Part shown: positions 1 through 15,500 of the stretch, piece by piece
Layout of the letters: each line of letters opens with the position of its first letter
Position numbering within the stretch: position 1 is the first letter of the stretch
DNA from: Euonymus europaeus
Lineage: Eukaryota; Streptophyta; Magnoliopsida; Celastrales; Celastraceae
Assembly: GCA_963580455.1 (NCBI GenBank)
Contig: OY756967.1
Location: 12,236,501 to 12,300,500 of the forward strand
Length of the DNA: 64,000 bases
Direction: 5' to 3'
The notes under the pieces: model-generated
What the model was told of the DNA's origin: nothing
Seen by the model: the letters and a program-made list of their open reading frames with translations, nothing else
Database searches by the model: none
Made by a program: the position numbers and the translations under genes

Positions 1-3000
1 AATTGACAAAACCGTTAAAAACACCTTCATAGAGAGAGTTGAGCATCTTCGGAGTATCAAAGTTGCTCGGTGTACAATTTATATTGTTCTACTAAGTCAA
101 ATTTTATGATTATAAGCTTCCAAGATTATTTCGATGCCAAAGCATTAACTTTCTATGACAAATGGACAAAACCGTTAAAAGCTCCTCCATAGAGAGAGTT
201 GAGAAACTTCGGACTATCAAAGTTGCTCAGTGTACACTTTTTATTGGTCTTCTAAGTTAAATTTTACGAAAATGAGCTTCCAGGATTATTTCGATGCCAA
301 AACACCAACTTTCTATGACAAATGGACGAAACCATTAAAAGCTCCTCTATAGAGAGAGTCGAGCAACTTCGGACAATCGAAGTTGCTCGGTGTACACTTT
401 TTATTATTCTTCTATGTTAAATTTTACGAAAATGAGCTTCTAGGATTATTTCGATGCCAAAACACGAACTTTCTATGACAATTGGACAAAAACGTTAAAA
501 TCTGCTCCATAGAGAGAGTTGAGCAACTTCGGACTATCAAAGTTGCTCGGTGTACACTTTTTATTGTTCTTTTATGTTAAATTTTACGAAAATGAGCTTC
601 CAGGATTCTTTTCATGCCAAAACACCAACTTTCTATGACAAATGGACAAAACCGTTAAAAGCTCCCCCATAGAGAGAGTTGAGAAACTTCGGACTATCAA
701 AGTTGCTCGGTGTACACTTTTTATTGTTCTATTATGTTAAATTTTACGAAAATGAGCTTCCAAAATGATTTCGATGGCAAAACACTAGCTTTCTATGACA
801 AATGGACAAAACCGTCAAAAGCTCCCCCATAGAGAGAGTTGAGAAACTTCGGACTATCAAAGTTGCTCGGTGTACACTTTTTATTGGTCTTCTATGTTAA
901 ATTTTACGAAAATGAGCTTCCAGGATTATTTCGATGCCAAAACACCAACTTTCAATGACAAATGGACAAAACCGTTAAAAGCTCCTCCATAGAGTGAGTT
1001 GAGCAACTTCGGACTATCAAAGTTGCTCGGTGTACACTTTTTATTGTTCTTCCTTGTTAAATTTTACGAAAATGAGCTTCCAGGATTATTTCGATGTCAA
1101 AACATTAACTTTCTATGACAAATGGACAAAACCGTTAAAAGCTCCTCCATAGAGAGAGTTGAGCAACTTCGGACTATCAAAGTTGCTTGGTGTACACTTT
1201 TTATTGTTCTTTTATGTTAAATTTTACAAAAATGAGCTTGCACGATTATTTCGATGCCAAAATACCAACTTCTATGACAAATGGACAAAACCGTTAAAAG
1301 CTCCTGCGTAGAGAGAGTTGAGCAACTTCGGACTATAAAAGTTGCTCGGTGTACACTTTATATTGTTCTACTAAGTCAACTTTTACGAGTATAAGCTTCC
1401 CAGAATATTTCGATGCCAAAACATTAACTTTCTATGACAAATGGACAAAACCGTTAAAAGCTCCTCCATAGAGAGAGTTGAGCAACTTCGGACTATCAAA
1501 GTTGCTCGGTGTACACTTTTTGTTGTTTTTCTTTGTTAAATTTTATGAAAATGAGCTTCCAGTATTATTTCGATGCCAAAACAACAACTTTCTATGACAA
1601 ATGGACAAAACCGTTAAAAGCTCCTCCATAGAGAGAGTTGAGCAACTTCGGACTATCAAAGTTGCCCGATGTACACTTTTTAATATTCTTCTATGTTAAA
1701 TTTTACGAAAATGAAATTCAAGGATTATTTCGATGCCAAAACACCAACTTTCTATGACAAATTGACAAAACCGTTAAAAACACCTCCATAGATAGAGTTG
1801 AGCAACTTCGGACAATCAAAGTTGCTCGGTGTACAATTTATATTGTTCTACTAAGTCAAATTTTACGAGTATAAGTTTCCAAGATTAGTTCGATGCCAAA
1901 ACAACAACTTTCTATGACAAATGGACAAAACCGTTAAAAGCTCCTCCATAGAGAGAGTTGAGCAACTTCGGACTATCGAAGTTGCCTGGTGTACACTTTT
2001 TATTATTCTTCTATGTTAAATTTTACGAAAATGAGCTTCAAGGATTATTTCGATGCCAAAACACCAACTTTCTATGAAAAATTGACAAAATCGTTAAAAA
2101 CACCTCTATAGAAAGAGTTGAGCAACTTCGGACAATCAAAGTTGCTCGGTGTACAATTTATATTGTTCTACTAAGTCAAATTATACGAGTACAAGTTTCC
2201 AAAATTAGTTCGATGCCAAAACATTAACTTTCTATGACAAACGGACAAAACCGTTAAAAGCTCCTCCATAGAAAGAGTTGAGCAACTTCGGACAATCAAA
2301 GTTGCTCGTTGTACACTTTTTATTGTTCTTTTATGTTAACTTTTACGAGTATAAGCTTCCAAGATTATTTCGATGCCAAAACATTAACTTTCTATGACAA
2401 ATGGACAAAACCGTTAAAAGCTTCTCCATAGAGAGAGTTGAGAAACTTCGGACTATCAAAGTTGCTCGGTGTACACTTTTTATTGGTCTTCTATGTTAAA
2501 TTTTACGAAAATGAGCTTCCAGGATTATTTCGATGCCAAAACACCAACTTTCAATGACAAATGGACAAAACCGTTAAAAGCTCCTCCATAGAGTGAGTTG
2601 AGCAACTTCGGACTATCAAAGTTGCTCGGTGTACACTTTTTATTGTTCTTCTTTGTTAAATTTTACGAAAATGAGCTTCCAGGATTATTTCGATGCCAAA
2701 ACACCAACTTTCTATAACAAATGGACAAAACCGCTAAAAGCTCCTCCATAGAGAGAGTTGAGCAACTTCGGAAAATCAAAGTTGCTCGGTGTACACTTTA
2801 TATTGTTCTACTAAGTCAAATTTTACAAGTATAAGCTTCCTAGATTATTTCGATGCCAAAACATTAACTTTCTATGACAAATGGACAAAACCGTTAAAAG
2901 CTCCTCCATAGAGAGAGTTGAGCAACTTCGGACTATCGAAGTTGCTCGGTGTACACTTTCTATTATTCTTCTAAGTTAAATTTTACGAAAATGAGCTTCC

Positions 3001-5020
3001 AGGATTATTTCGATGCCAAAACACCAACTTTCTATGACAAATGGAAAAAACCTTTAAAAGCACCTCCATAGAGAGAGTTGAGCAACTTCGGACAATCAAA
3101 GTTGCTCGGTGTACAGTTTATATTGTTCTACTAAGTCAAACTTTACGAGTATAAGCTAACAGGATTATTTCAATGCCAAAACATTAACTTTCTATGACAA
3201 ATGGACAAAACCGTTAAAAGCTCCTCCATAGAAAGAGTTGAGCAACTTCGGACAATCAAAGTTGCTCGATGTACAATTTTTATTGTTTTTTTATGTTAAA
3301 TTTTACGAAAATGAGCTTCCACGATTATTTCGATGCCAAAATACCAACTTTTTATGAAAAATGGACAAAACCGTTAAAAGCTCCTCTATAGAGAGAGTTG
3401 AGCAACTTTAGACTATCAAAGCTGCTCGGTGTACACTTTTTATTGTTCTTCTATGTTAAATTTTAAAAAAATGACCTTCCAGGATTATTTTCATGCCAAA
3501 ACACCAACTTTCTATGACCAATGGACAAAACCGTTAAAAGCTCCTCCATAGAGAGAGTTGAGAAACTTCGGACTATCAAAGTTGCTCGGTGTACACTTTT
3601 TATTGTTATTCTATGTTAAATTTTACGAAATTGAGCTTCCAGGATTATTTCGATGCCAAAACAGCAACTTCCTATGACAAATGGACAAAACCGTTAAAAG
3701 CTCCTCCATAGAGAGAGTTGAGGAACTTTGGACAATCAATGTTGCTCGGTGTACCCTTTTTATTGTTCTTTTATGTTAAATTTTCCTAAAATGAGCTTCC
3801 AAATTTATTTCGATAGCAAAACACCAGCTTTCTATGACAAATGGACAAAACCGTTAAAACTCCTCCATAGAGAGAGTTGAGAAACTTCGGACTATCAAAG
3901 TTGCTCGGTGTGCACTTTTTATTGTTCTTCTTTGTTAAATTCTACGAAAATGAGCTTCCAGGATTATTTCGATGCCAAAACACTAACTTTCTATGACAAA
4001 TGGACAAAACCGTTAAAAGCTCCTTCATAGAGAGAGTTGAGCAACTTCGGACTATCGAAGTTGCTCGGTGTACACTTTTTATTATTCTTCTATGTTAAAT
4101 TTTACGAAAATGAGCTTCAAGGATTATTTCGATAACAAAACACCAACTTTCTATGACAAATGGACAAAACAGTTAAAAACTCCTCCATAGAGAGAGTTGA
4201 GCAACTTCGGACTATCGAAGTTGCTCGGTGTACACTTTCTATTATTCTTCTATGTTAAATTTTACGAAAATGAGCTTCAAGGATTATTTCGATTACAAAA
4301 CACCAACTTTCTATGAAAAATGGAAAAAACCTTTAAATGCACCTCCATAGAGAGAGTTGAGCAACTTCGGACAATCAAAGTTGCTCGGTGTACACTTTTT
4401 ATTGTTCTTCTATGTTAAATTTTACGAAAATGAGCTACCAGGATTATTTCGATGTCAAAACACGAACTTTCTATGACAAATGGACAAAACCGTTAAAAGC
4501 TGCTCCATTGAGAGAGTTGAGCAACTTCGGACTATTAAAGATGCTCGGTGTACACTTTTTATTGTTCTTTATGTTAAATTTTACGAAAATGAGCTTCCTG
4601 GATTATTTCGATGCCAAAACACCAACTTTCTATGACAAATTGACAAAACCGTTAAAAACACGTCCATAGAGAGAGTTGAGCAACATCGGACTATCAAAGT
4701 TGCTCGGTGTACACTTTTTATTGTTCTTCTTTGTTAAATTTTACGAAAATGAGCTTCAAGGATTATTTCGATGCCAAAACACCAACTTTCTATGACAAAT
4801 GGACAAAACCGATATAAGCTCTTCCATAGAGAGAGTTGAGCAACTTCGGACTATCAAAGTTGCTCGGTGTACACTTTTTATTGTTCTTCTTTGTTAAATT
4901 TTACGAAAATGAGCTTCAAGGACTATTTCGATGCCAAAACACCAACTTTCTATGACAAATGGACAAAACCGCTAAAAGCTTCTCCATAGAGAGAGTTGAG
5001 CAACTTCGGAAAATCAAAGT
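1..5020 (+). repeat. Diverged mixed monomers, no clear higher-order repeat
   Basis: About 31 monomers of classes A and B in irregular order. Private substitutions are common, for example TTTCATGCC near 611, CAAAATGATTTCGATGG near 760 and TTTATTTCGATAGC near 3,806. The only longer internal duplication noticed is about 280 bp, near 800-1,079 and 2,400-2,680 (offset 1,599), marked by TTATTGGTC, TTTCAATGAC and AGAGTGAG. This part looks less homogenised than the right half of the window. No genes were seen. Confidence 0.75.
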
Positions 5021-8000
5021 TGCTCGGTGTACACTTTATATTGTTCTACTAAGTCAAATTTTACAAGTATAAGCTTCCTAGATTATTTCGATGCCAAAAT
5101 ATTAACTTTCAATGACAAATGGACAAAACCGTTAAAAGCTCCTCCATAGAGAGAGTTGAGCAACTTCGGACTATCGAAGTTGCTCGGTGTACACTTTCTA
5201 TTATTCTTCTATGTTAAATTTTACGAAAATGAGCTTCCAGGATTATTTCGATGTCAAAACACGAACTTTCTATGACAAATGGACAAAACCGTTAAAAGCT
5301 GCTCCATAGAGAGAGTTGAGCAACTTCGGACTATAAAAGATGCTCGGTGTACACTTTTTATTGTTCTTTATGTTAAATTTTACGAAAATGAGCTTCCAGG
5401 ATTATTTCGATGCCAAAACAGCAACTTTCTATTACAAATAGACAAAACCGTTAAAAGCTCCTTCATAGAGAGAGTTGAGCAACTTCGGACTAACAAAGTT
5501 GCTCGGTGTACACTTTTTATTGTTCTTCTATGTTAAATTTTAAGAAAATGAGCTTCAATGATTATTTCGATGCCAAAACACCAACTTTCTATGACAAATG
5601 GACAAAACCGCTAAAAGCTCTTCCATAGAGAGAGTTGAGCAACTTCGGACTATCAAAGTTGCTCGGTGTACACTTTTTATTGTTCTTCTATGTTAAATTT
5701 TAAGAAAATGAGCTTCCAGGATTATTTCGATGCCAAAACACCAACTTTCTATGACAAATTGACAAAACCGTTAAAAACACCTCCATAGAGAGAGTTGAGC
5801 AACATCGGACTATCAAAGTTGCTCGGTGTACACTTTTTATTGTTCTTCTTTGTTAAATTTTACGAAAATGAGCTTCCAGGATTATTTCGATGTCAAAACA
5901 CGAACTTTCTATGACAAATGGACAAAACCGTTAAAAGCTGCTCCATAGAGAGAGTTGAGCAACTTCGGACTATCAAAGATGCTCGGTGTACACTTTTTAT
6001 TATTTTTTATGTTAAATTTTACGAAAATGAGCTTCCAGGATTATTTCGATGCCAAAAGACCAACTTTCTATTACAAATGGACAAAACCGTTAAAAGTTCC
6101 TTCATAGAGAGAGTTGAGCAACTTCGGACTATCAAAGTTGCTCGGTGTACACTTTATATTGTTCTACTAAGTCAAATTTTACAAGTATAAGCTTCCTAGA
6201 TTATTTCGATGCCAAAACATTAACTTTCTATGACAAATGGACAAAACCGTTAAAAGCTCCTCCATAGAGAGAGTTGAGCAACTTCGGACTATCAAAGTTG
6301 CTCGGTGTACACTTTTTATTGTTCTTCTATGTTAAATTTTAAGAAAATGAGCTTCCAGGATTATTTCGATGCCAAAACACCAACTTTCTATTACAAATGG
6401 ACAAAACCGTTAAAAGTTCCTTCATAGAGAGAGTTGAGCAACTTCGGACTATCAAAGTTGCTCGGTGTACACTTTATATTGTTCTACTAAGTCAAATTTT
6501 ACAAGTATAAGCTTCCTAGATTATTTCGATGCCAAAACACTAACATTCTATGACAAATTGACAAAACCGTTAAAAACACGTCCATAGAGAGAGTTGAGCA
6601 ACATCGGACTATCAAAGTTGCTCGGTGTACACTTTTTATTGTTCTTCTTTGTTAAATTTTACGAAAATGAGCTTCAAGGATTATTTCGATGCCAAAACAC
6701 CAACTTTCTATGACAAATGGACAAAACCGCTATAAGCTCTTCCATAGAGAGAGTTGAGCAACTTCGGACTATCAAAGTTGCTCGGTGTACACTTTTTATT
6801 GTTCTTCTATGTTAAATTTTAAGAAAATGAGCTTCCAGGATTATTTCGATGCCAAAACACCAACTTTCTATGACAAATGGACAAAACCGCTAAAAGCTCC
6901 TCCATAGAGAGAGTTGAGCAACTTCGGAAAATCAAAGTTGCTCGGTGTACACTTTATATTGTTCTACTAAGTCAAATTTTACAAGTATAAGCTTCCTAGA
7001 TTATTTCGATGCCAAAACATTAACTTTCTATGACAAATGGACAAAACCGTTAAAAGCTCCTCCATAGAGAGAGTTGAGCAACTTCGGACTATCGAAGTTG
7101 CTCGGTGTACACTTTCTATTATTCTTCTATGTTAAATTTTACGAAAATGAGCTTCCAGGATTATTTCGATGTCAAAACACGAACTTTCTATGACAAATGG
7201 ACAAAACCGTTAAAAGCTGCTCCATAGAGAGAGTTGAGCAACTTCGGACTATCAAAGATGCTCGGTGTACACTTTTTATTGTTCTTTATGTTAAATTTTA
7301 CGAAAATGAGCTTCCAGGATTATTTCGATGCCAAAACAGCAACTTTCTATTACAAATAGACAAAACCGTTAAAAGCTCCTTCATAGAGAGAGTTGAGCAA
7401 CTTCGGAAAATCAAAGTTGCTCGGTGTACACTTTATATTGTTCTACTAAGTCAAATTTTACAAGTATAAGCTTCCTAGATTATTTCGATGCCAAAACATT
7501 AACTTTCTATGACAAATGGACAAAACCGTTAAAAGCTCCTCCATAGAGAGAGTTGAGCAACTTCGGACTATCGAAGTTGCTCGGTGTACACTTTCTATTA
7601 TTCTTCTATGTTAAATTTTACGAAAATGAGCTTCCAGGATTATTTCGATGTCAAAACACGAACTTTCTATGACAAATGGACAAAACCGTTAAAAGCTGCT
7701 CCATAGAGAGAGTTGAGCAACTTCGGACTATCAAAGATGCTCGGTGTACACTTTTTATTGTTCTTTATGTTAAATTTTACGAAAATGAGCTTCCAGGATT
7801 ATTTCGATGCCAAAACAGCAACTTTCTATTACAAATAGACAAAACCGTTAAAAGCTCCTTCATAGAGAGAGTTGAGCAACTTCGGACTATCAAAGTTGCT
7901 CGGTGTACACTTTATATTGTTCTACTAAGTCAAATTTTACAAGTATAAGCTTCCTAGATTATTTCGATGCCAAAACATTAACTTTCTATGACAAATGGAC

Positions 8001-11000
8001 AAAACCGTTAAAAGCTCCTCCATAGAGAGAGTTGAGCAACTTCGGACTATCAAAGTTGCTCGGTGTACACTTTTTATTGTTCTTCTATGTTAAATTTTAA
8101 GAAAATGAGCTTCCAGGATTATTTCGATGCCAAAACACCAACTTTCTATTACAAATGGACAAAACCGTTAAAAGTTCCATCATAGAGAGAGTTGAGCAAC
8201 TTCGGACTATCAAAGTTGCTCGGTGTACACTTTATATTGTTCTACTAAGTCAAATTTTACAAGAATAAGCTTCCTAGATTATTTCGATGCCAAAACACCA
8301 ACTTTCTATGACAAATTGACAAAACCGTTAAAAACACGTCCATAGAGAGAGTTGAGCATCTTCGGACTATCGAAGTTGCTCGGTGTACACTTTCTATTAT
8401 TCTTCTATGTTAAATTTTACAAAAATGAGCTTCCAGGATTATTTCGATGTCAAAACACGAACTTTCTATGACAAATGGACAAAACCGTTAAAAGCTGCTC
8501 CATAGAGAGAGTTGAGCAACTTCGGACTATCAAATATGCTCGGTGTACACTTTTTATTGTTCTTCTTTGTTAAATTTTACGAAAATGAGCTTCAAGGATT
8601 ATTTCGATGCCAAAACACCAACTTTCTATGACAAATGGACAAAACCTCTATAAGCTCTTCCATAGAGAGAGTTGAGCAACTTCGGACTATCAAAGTTGCT
8701 CGGTGTACACTTTTTATTGTTCTTCTATGTTAAATTTTAAGAAAATGAGCTTCCAGGATTATTTCGATGCCAAAACACCAACTTTCTATGACAAATGGAC
8801 AAAACCGCTAAAAGCTCCTCCATAGAGAGAGTTGAGCAACTTCGGAAAATCAAAGTTGCTCGGTGTACACTTTATATTGTTCTACTAAGTCAAATTTTAC
8901 AAGTATAAGCTTCCTAGATTATTTCGATGCCAAAACATTAACTTTCTATGACAAATGGACAAAACCGTTAAAAGCTCCTCCATAGAGAGAGTTGAGCATC
9001 TTCGGACTATCGAAGTTGCTCGGTGTACACTTTCTATTATTCTTCTATGTTAAATTTTACAAAAATGAGCTTCCAGGATTATTTCGATGTCAAAACACGA
9101 ACTTTCTATGACAAATGGACAAAACCGTTAAAAGCTGCTCCATAGAGAGAGTTGAGCAACTTCGGACTATCAAATATGCTCGGTGTACACTTTTTATTGT
9201 TCTTTATGTTAAATTTCACGAAAATGAGCTTCCAGGATTATTTCGATGCCAAAACAGCAACTTTCTATTACAAATGGACAAAACCGTTAAAAGTTCCTTC
9301 ATAGAGAGAGTTGAGCAACTTCGGACTATCAAAGTTGCTCGGTGTACACTTTTTATTGTTCTTCTATGTTAAATTTTAAGAAAATGAGCTTCCAGGATTA
9401 TTTCGATGCCAAAACACCAACTTTCTATGACAAATGGACAAAACCGCTAAAAGCTCCTCCATAGAGAGAGTTGAGCAACTTCGGAAAATCAAAGTTGCTC
9501 GGTGTACACTTTATATTGTTCTACTAAGTCAAATTTTACAAGTATAAGCTTCCTAGATTATTTCGATGCCAAAACATTAACTTTCTATGACAAATGGAGA
9601 AAACCGTTAAAAGCACCTCCATAGAAAGAGTTGGGCATCTTCGGACAATCAAAGTTGCTCGGTGTACACTTGTTATTGTTCTTTTATGTTAAATTTTACG
9701 AAAATGAGCTTCCAGGATTATTTCGATGCCAAAACACCAACTTTCTATGACAAATGGACAAAACCGTTAAAAGCTCCTCCATAGAGAGAGTTGAGCAACT
9801 TCGGACTATCGAAGTTGCTCGGTGTACACTTTCTATTATTCTTCTATATTAAATTTTACAAAAATGAGCTTCCAGGATTATTTCGACGCCAAAACACCAA
9901 CTTTCTACGACAAATGGACAAAACCGTTAAAAGCTCCTCCATAGAGAGAGTTGAGCAACTTCGGACAATCAAAGTTGCTCGATTTACACTTTATATTGTT
10001 CTACTAAGTCAAATTTTGCGAGTATAAGCTTCCAAGATTATTTCGATGCCAAAACATTAACTTTCTATGACAAATGGACAAAACCGTTAAAAGCTGCTCC
10101 ATAGAGAGAGTTTAGCAACTTCGGACTATCAAAGTTGCCCGGTGTACAGTTTTTATTGTTCTTCTAAGTTAAATTTTACGAAAATGAGCTTCCAGGATTA
10201 TTTCGATGCCAAAACACCAACTTTCTATGACAAATGGACAAAACCGTTAAAAGCTCCTCCATAGAGAGAGTTTAGCAACTTCGGACTATCAAAGTTGCTC
10301 GGTGTACACTTTTTATTGTTCTTCTAAGTTAAATTTTACGAAAATGAGCTTCCAGGAATATTTCGATGCCAAAACACCAACTTCCTATGACAAATGGAAA
10401 AAACCGTTAAAAGCTGCTCCATAGAGAGAGTTGAGCAACTTCGGACAATCAAAGTTGCTCGGTGTACACTTTTTATTGTTCTTTTATGTTAAATTTTACG
10501 AAAATGAGCTTGCACGATTATTTTAATGCTAAAACACCTACTTTCTATGACAAATGGACAAAACCGTTAAAAGCTCCTCCATAGAGAGAGTTTAGCAACT
10601 TCGGACTATCAAAATGGCTCGGTGTACACTTTTTATTGTTCTTTTAAGTTAAATTTTATGAAAATTAGCTTGCACGATTATTTCGATGCCAAAACACCAA
10701 CTTTCTATGATAAATGGACAAAACCGTTAAAAGCTCCTCCATAGAGAGAGTGTAGCAACTTCGAACTATCGAAGTTGCTCGGTGTACACTTTTTATTATT
10801 CTTCTATGTTAAATTTTACGAAAATGAGCTTCCAGGATTATTTCGATGCCAAAACACTAACTTTCTATGACAAATGGACAAAACCATTAAAAGCTCCTCC
10901 ATAGAAAGAGTTTAGCAACTTCGGACTATGAAAGTTGCTCGGTGTACACTTTTTATTATTCTTCTATGTTAAATTTTACGAAAATGAGCTTCCAGGATTA

Positions 11001-12180
11001 TTTCGATGCAAAACACCAACTTTCTATGACAAATGGACAAAACCGTTAAAAACACCTCCATAGAGAGAGTTGAGCAACTTCGGACAATCAACGTTGCTCG
11101 GTGTACAATTTATTTTGTTCTACTAAGTAAAATTTTACGAGTATAAGCTTCCAAGATTATTTCGATGCCAAAACATTAAATTTCTATGACAAATGGACAA
11201 AACCTTTAAAAGCTCCTCCATAGAAAGAGTTGAGCAACTTCGGACAATCAAAGTTGCTCGGTGTACACTTTTTATTGATATTTTATGTTAAATTTTACGA
11301 AAATGAGCTTGCACGATTATTTCGATTCTAAAACACCAACTTTCTATGAAAAATGGATAAAACCGTTAAAAGCTCCTCCATAGAGAGAGTTGAGCAACTT
11401 CGGAATATCAAAGTTGCTCGGTGTACACTTTTTATTGTTCTTCTATGTTAAATTTTACGAAAATGAGCTTCCAGGATTATTTCGATGCCAAAACACCAAC
11501 TTTCTTTGAAAAAAGGACAAAACCGTTAAAAGCACCTCCATAGAGAGAGTTGAGCAACTTCGGACAATCAAAGTTGCTCGGTGTACAATTTTTATTGTTC
11601 TTCTATGTTAAATTTTACGAAAATGAGCTTCCAAGATTATTTCGATGCCAAAACATTAACTTTCTATGACAAATGGACAAAATTGTTAAAAGCACCTCCA
11701 TAGAAAGAGTTGAGCATCTTCGGACAATCAAAGTTGCTCGGTGTACAATTTTTATTGTTCTTCTATGTTAAATTTTACGAAAATGAGCTTCCAAGATTAT
11801 TTCGATGCAAAAACACTAACTTTCTATGACAAATGGACAAAACCGTTAAAAGCTCCTCCATAGAGAGAGTTGAGCAACGTCGGACCATCGAAGTTGCTCG
11901 GTGTACACCGTTTAATGTTCTTCTATGTCAAATTTTACGAGTATAATCTTTGTGGATTATTTCGATGAAAAAACACAAACTTTCTATGACAAATGGACAA
12001 AACCGTTAAAAGCTCCTCCATAGAGAGAGTTGAGCAACTTCGGACTATCAAAGTTGGCCGATGTAAACTTTTTAATGTTCTTCTATGTCAAATTTTATGA
12101 GTATAAGCTTCCAAGATTATTTCGATGCCAAAAGAGCAACTTTCTATGACAAATGGACAAAACCGTTAAAAGCTCCTCCA
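5020..12180 (+). repeat. Large block, copy 1 (~7.2 kb)
   Basis: This block reappears at 12,534-18,110. It contains a mosaic of short modules: TCGGAAAATC, then the ACAAGTATAAGCTTCCTAG form of class B, TATCGAAG with TTTCTATTATTC, GATGTCAAAACACGAAC, AAGCTGCTCC and TTGTTCTTTATG (a 3-base deletion). The GGAAAATC marker at 5,009, 6,927 and 8,845 shows two equal steps of 1,918 bases, so a 12-monomer period existed here. The right part (9.6-12.2 kb) has unusual private markers: ACTTGTTATTG near 9,669, TTTCGACGCC near 9,892, CGATTTACAC near 9,980, AAAATGGCTC at 10,611 and ACACCGTTTAATG near 11,905. Confidence 0.8.
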
Positions 12181-12533
12181 TAGAGAGAGTTGAGCAACTT
12201 CGGACTATCGAAGTTGCTCGGTGTACACTTTTTATTATTCTTCTATGTTAAATTTTACGAAAATGAGCTTCCAGGATTATTCGATGCCAAAACACCAACT
12301 TTCTATGACAAATAGACAAAACCGTTAAAAACACCTCCATAGAGAGAGTTGAGCAACTTCGGACAATCAATGTTGTTCGATGTACACTTTTTATTGTTCT
12401 TTTATGTTAAATTTTAAGAAAATGAGCTTGCACAATTATTTCGATGCCAAAACACCAACTTTCTATGACAAATTGACAAAACCGTTAAAAGCTCTTCCAT
12501 AGAGAGAGTTTAGCAACTTCGGACTATCAAAGT

Positions 12534-15500
12534 TGCTCGGTGTACACTTTATATTGTTCTACTAAGTCAAATTTTACAAGTATAAGCTTCCTAGATTATT
12601 TCGATGCCAAAACATTAACTTTCTATGACAAATGGACAAAACCGTTAAAAGCTCCTCCATAGAGAGAGTTGAGCAACTTCGGACTATCGAAGTTGCTCGG
12701 TGTACACTTTCTATTATTCTTCTATGTTAAATTTTGCGAAAATGAGCTTCCAGGATTATTTCGATGTCAAAACACGAACTTTCTATGACAAATGGACAAA
12801 ACCGTTAAAAGCTGCTCCATAGAGAGAGTTGAGCAACTTCGGACTATCAAATATGCTCGGTGTACACTTTTTATTGTTCTTTATGTTAAATTTCACGAAA
12901 ATGAGCTTCCAGGATTATTTCGATGCCAAAACAGCAACTTTCTATTACAAATAGACAAAACCGTTAAAAGCTCCTTCATAGAGAGAGTTGAGCAACTTCG
13001 GACTAACAAAGTTGCTCGGTGTACACTTTTTATTGTTCTTCTATGTTAAATTTTAAGAAAATGAGCTTCAAGGATTATTTCGATGCCAAAACACCAACTT
13101 TCTATGACAAATGGACAAAACCGCTAAAAGCTCTTCCATAGAGAGAGTTGAGAAACTTCGGACTATCCAAGTTGCTCGGTGTACACTTTTTATTGTTCTT
13201 CTATGTTAAATTTTAAGAAAATGAGCTTCCATAGAGAGATACGAAGCCAAAACACCAACTTTCTATGACAAATTGACAAAACCGTTAAAAACACCTCCAT
13301 AGAGAGAGTTGAGCAACATCGGACTATCAAAGTTGCTCGGTGTACACTTTTTATTGTTCTTCTTTGTTAAATTTTACGAAAATGAGCTTCCAGGATTATT
13401 TCGATGTCAAAACACCAACTTTCTATGACAAATGGACAAAACCGTTAAAAGCTGCTCCATAGAGAGAGTTGAGCAACTTCGGACTATTAAAGATGCTCGG
13501 TGTACACTTTTTATTATTTTTTATGTTAAATTTTACGAAAATGAGCTTCCAGGATTATTTCGATGCCAAAACACCAGCTTTCTATTACAAATGGACAAAA
13601 CCGTTAAAAGTTCCTTCATAGAGAGAGTTGAGCAACTTCGGACTATCAAAGTTGCTCGGTGTACACTTTATATTGTTCTACTATGTCAAATTTTACAAGT
13701 ATAAGCTTCCTAGATTATTTCGATGCCAAAACATTAACTTTCTATGACAAATGGACAAAACCGTTAAAAGCTCCTCCATAGAGAGAGTTGAGCAACTTCG
13801 GACTATCAAAGTTGCTCGGTGTACACTTTTTATTGTTCTTCTATGTTAAATTTTAAGAAAATGAGCTTCCAGGATTATTTCGATGCCAAAACACCAACTT
13901 TCTATTACAAATGGACAAAACCGTTAAAAGTTCCGTCATAGAGAGAGTTGAGCAACTTCGGACTATCAAAGTTGCTCGGTGTACACTTTATATTGTTCTA
14001 CTAAGTCAAATTTTACAAGTATAAGCTTCCTAGATTATTTCGATGCCAAAACACCAACTTTCTGTGACAAATTGACAAAACCGTTAAAAACACGTCCATA
14101 GAGAGAGTTGAGCAACATTGGACTATCAAAGTTGCTCGGTGTACACTTTTTATTGTTCTTCTTTGTTAAATTTTACGAAAATGAGCTTCAAGGATTATTT
14201 CGATGCCAAAACACCAACTTTCTATGACAAATGGACAAAACCTCTATAAGCTCTTCCATAGAGAGAGTTGAGCAACTTCGGACTATCAAAGTTGCTCGGT
14301 GTACACTTTTTATTGTTCTTCTATGTTAAATTTTAAGAAAATGAGCTTCCAGGATTATTTCGATGCCAAAACACCAACTTTCTATGACAAATGGACAAAA
14401 CCGCTAAAAGCTCCTCCATAGAGAGAGTTGAGCAACTTCGGAAAATCAAAGTTGCTCGGTGTACACTTTATATTGTTCTACTAAGTCAAATTTTACAAGT
14501 ATAAGCTTCCTAGATTATTTCGATGCCAAAACATTAACTTTCTATGACAAATGGACAAAACCGTTAAAAGCTCCTCCATAGAGAGAGTTGAGCATCTTCG
14601 GACTATCGAAGTTGCTCGGTGTACACTTTCTATTATTCTTCTATGTTAAATTTTACGAAAATGAGCTTCCAGGATTATTTCGATGTCAAAACACGAACTT
14701 TCTATGACAAATGGACAAAACCGTTAAAAGCTGCTCCATAGAGAAGTTGAGCAACTTCGGACTATCAAATATGCTCGGTGTACACTTTTTATTGTTCTTT
14801 ATGTTAAATTTCACGAAAATGAGCTTCCAGGATTATTTCGATGCCAAAACAGCAACTTTCTATTACAAATAGACAAAACCGTTAAAAGCTCCTTCATAGA
14901 GAGAGTTGAGCAACTTCGGACTAACAAAGTTGCTCGGTGTACACTTTTTATTGTTCTTCTATGTTAAATTTTAAGAAAATGAGCTCCAAGGATTATTTCG
15001 ATGCCAAAACACCAACTTTCTATGACAAATGGACAAAACCGCTAAAAGCTTTTCCATAGAAAGAGTTGAGCAACTTCGGATTATCAAAGTTGCTCGGTGT
15101 ACACTTTTTATTGTTCTTCTATGTTAAATTTTAAGAAAATGAGCTTCCAGGATTATTTCGATGCCAAAACACCAACTTTCTATGACAAATTGACAAAACC
15201 GTTAAAAACACCTCCATAGAGAGAGTTGAGCAACTTCGGACAATCAAAGTTGCTCGGTGTACAATTTATATTGTTCTACTATATCAAATTTTACGAGTAT
15301 ATGCTTCCAAGATTATTTCGATGCCAAAACATTAACTTTCTATGAAAAATGGACAAAACCGTTAAAAGCTCCTCCATAGAGAGAGTTGAGCAACATCGGA
15401 CTATCAAAGTTGCTCAGTGTACACTTTTTATTGTTCTTCTTTGTTAAATTTTACGAAAATGAGCTTCCAGGATTATTTCGATGTCAAAACACGAACTTTC

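Noticed and set aside
4388..4669. Longest open frame (93 codons, starting MYTFYCSSML)
   Set aside because: It runs from GTGTACAC through two monomers and ends at the usual TAG of CCATAGAGAG. It repeats the same peptide pattern with changes, as expected from tandem DNA, not a gene.
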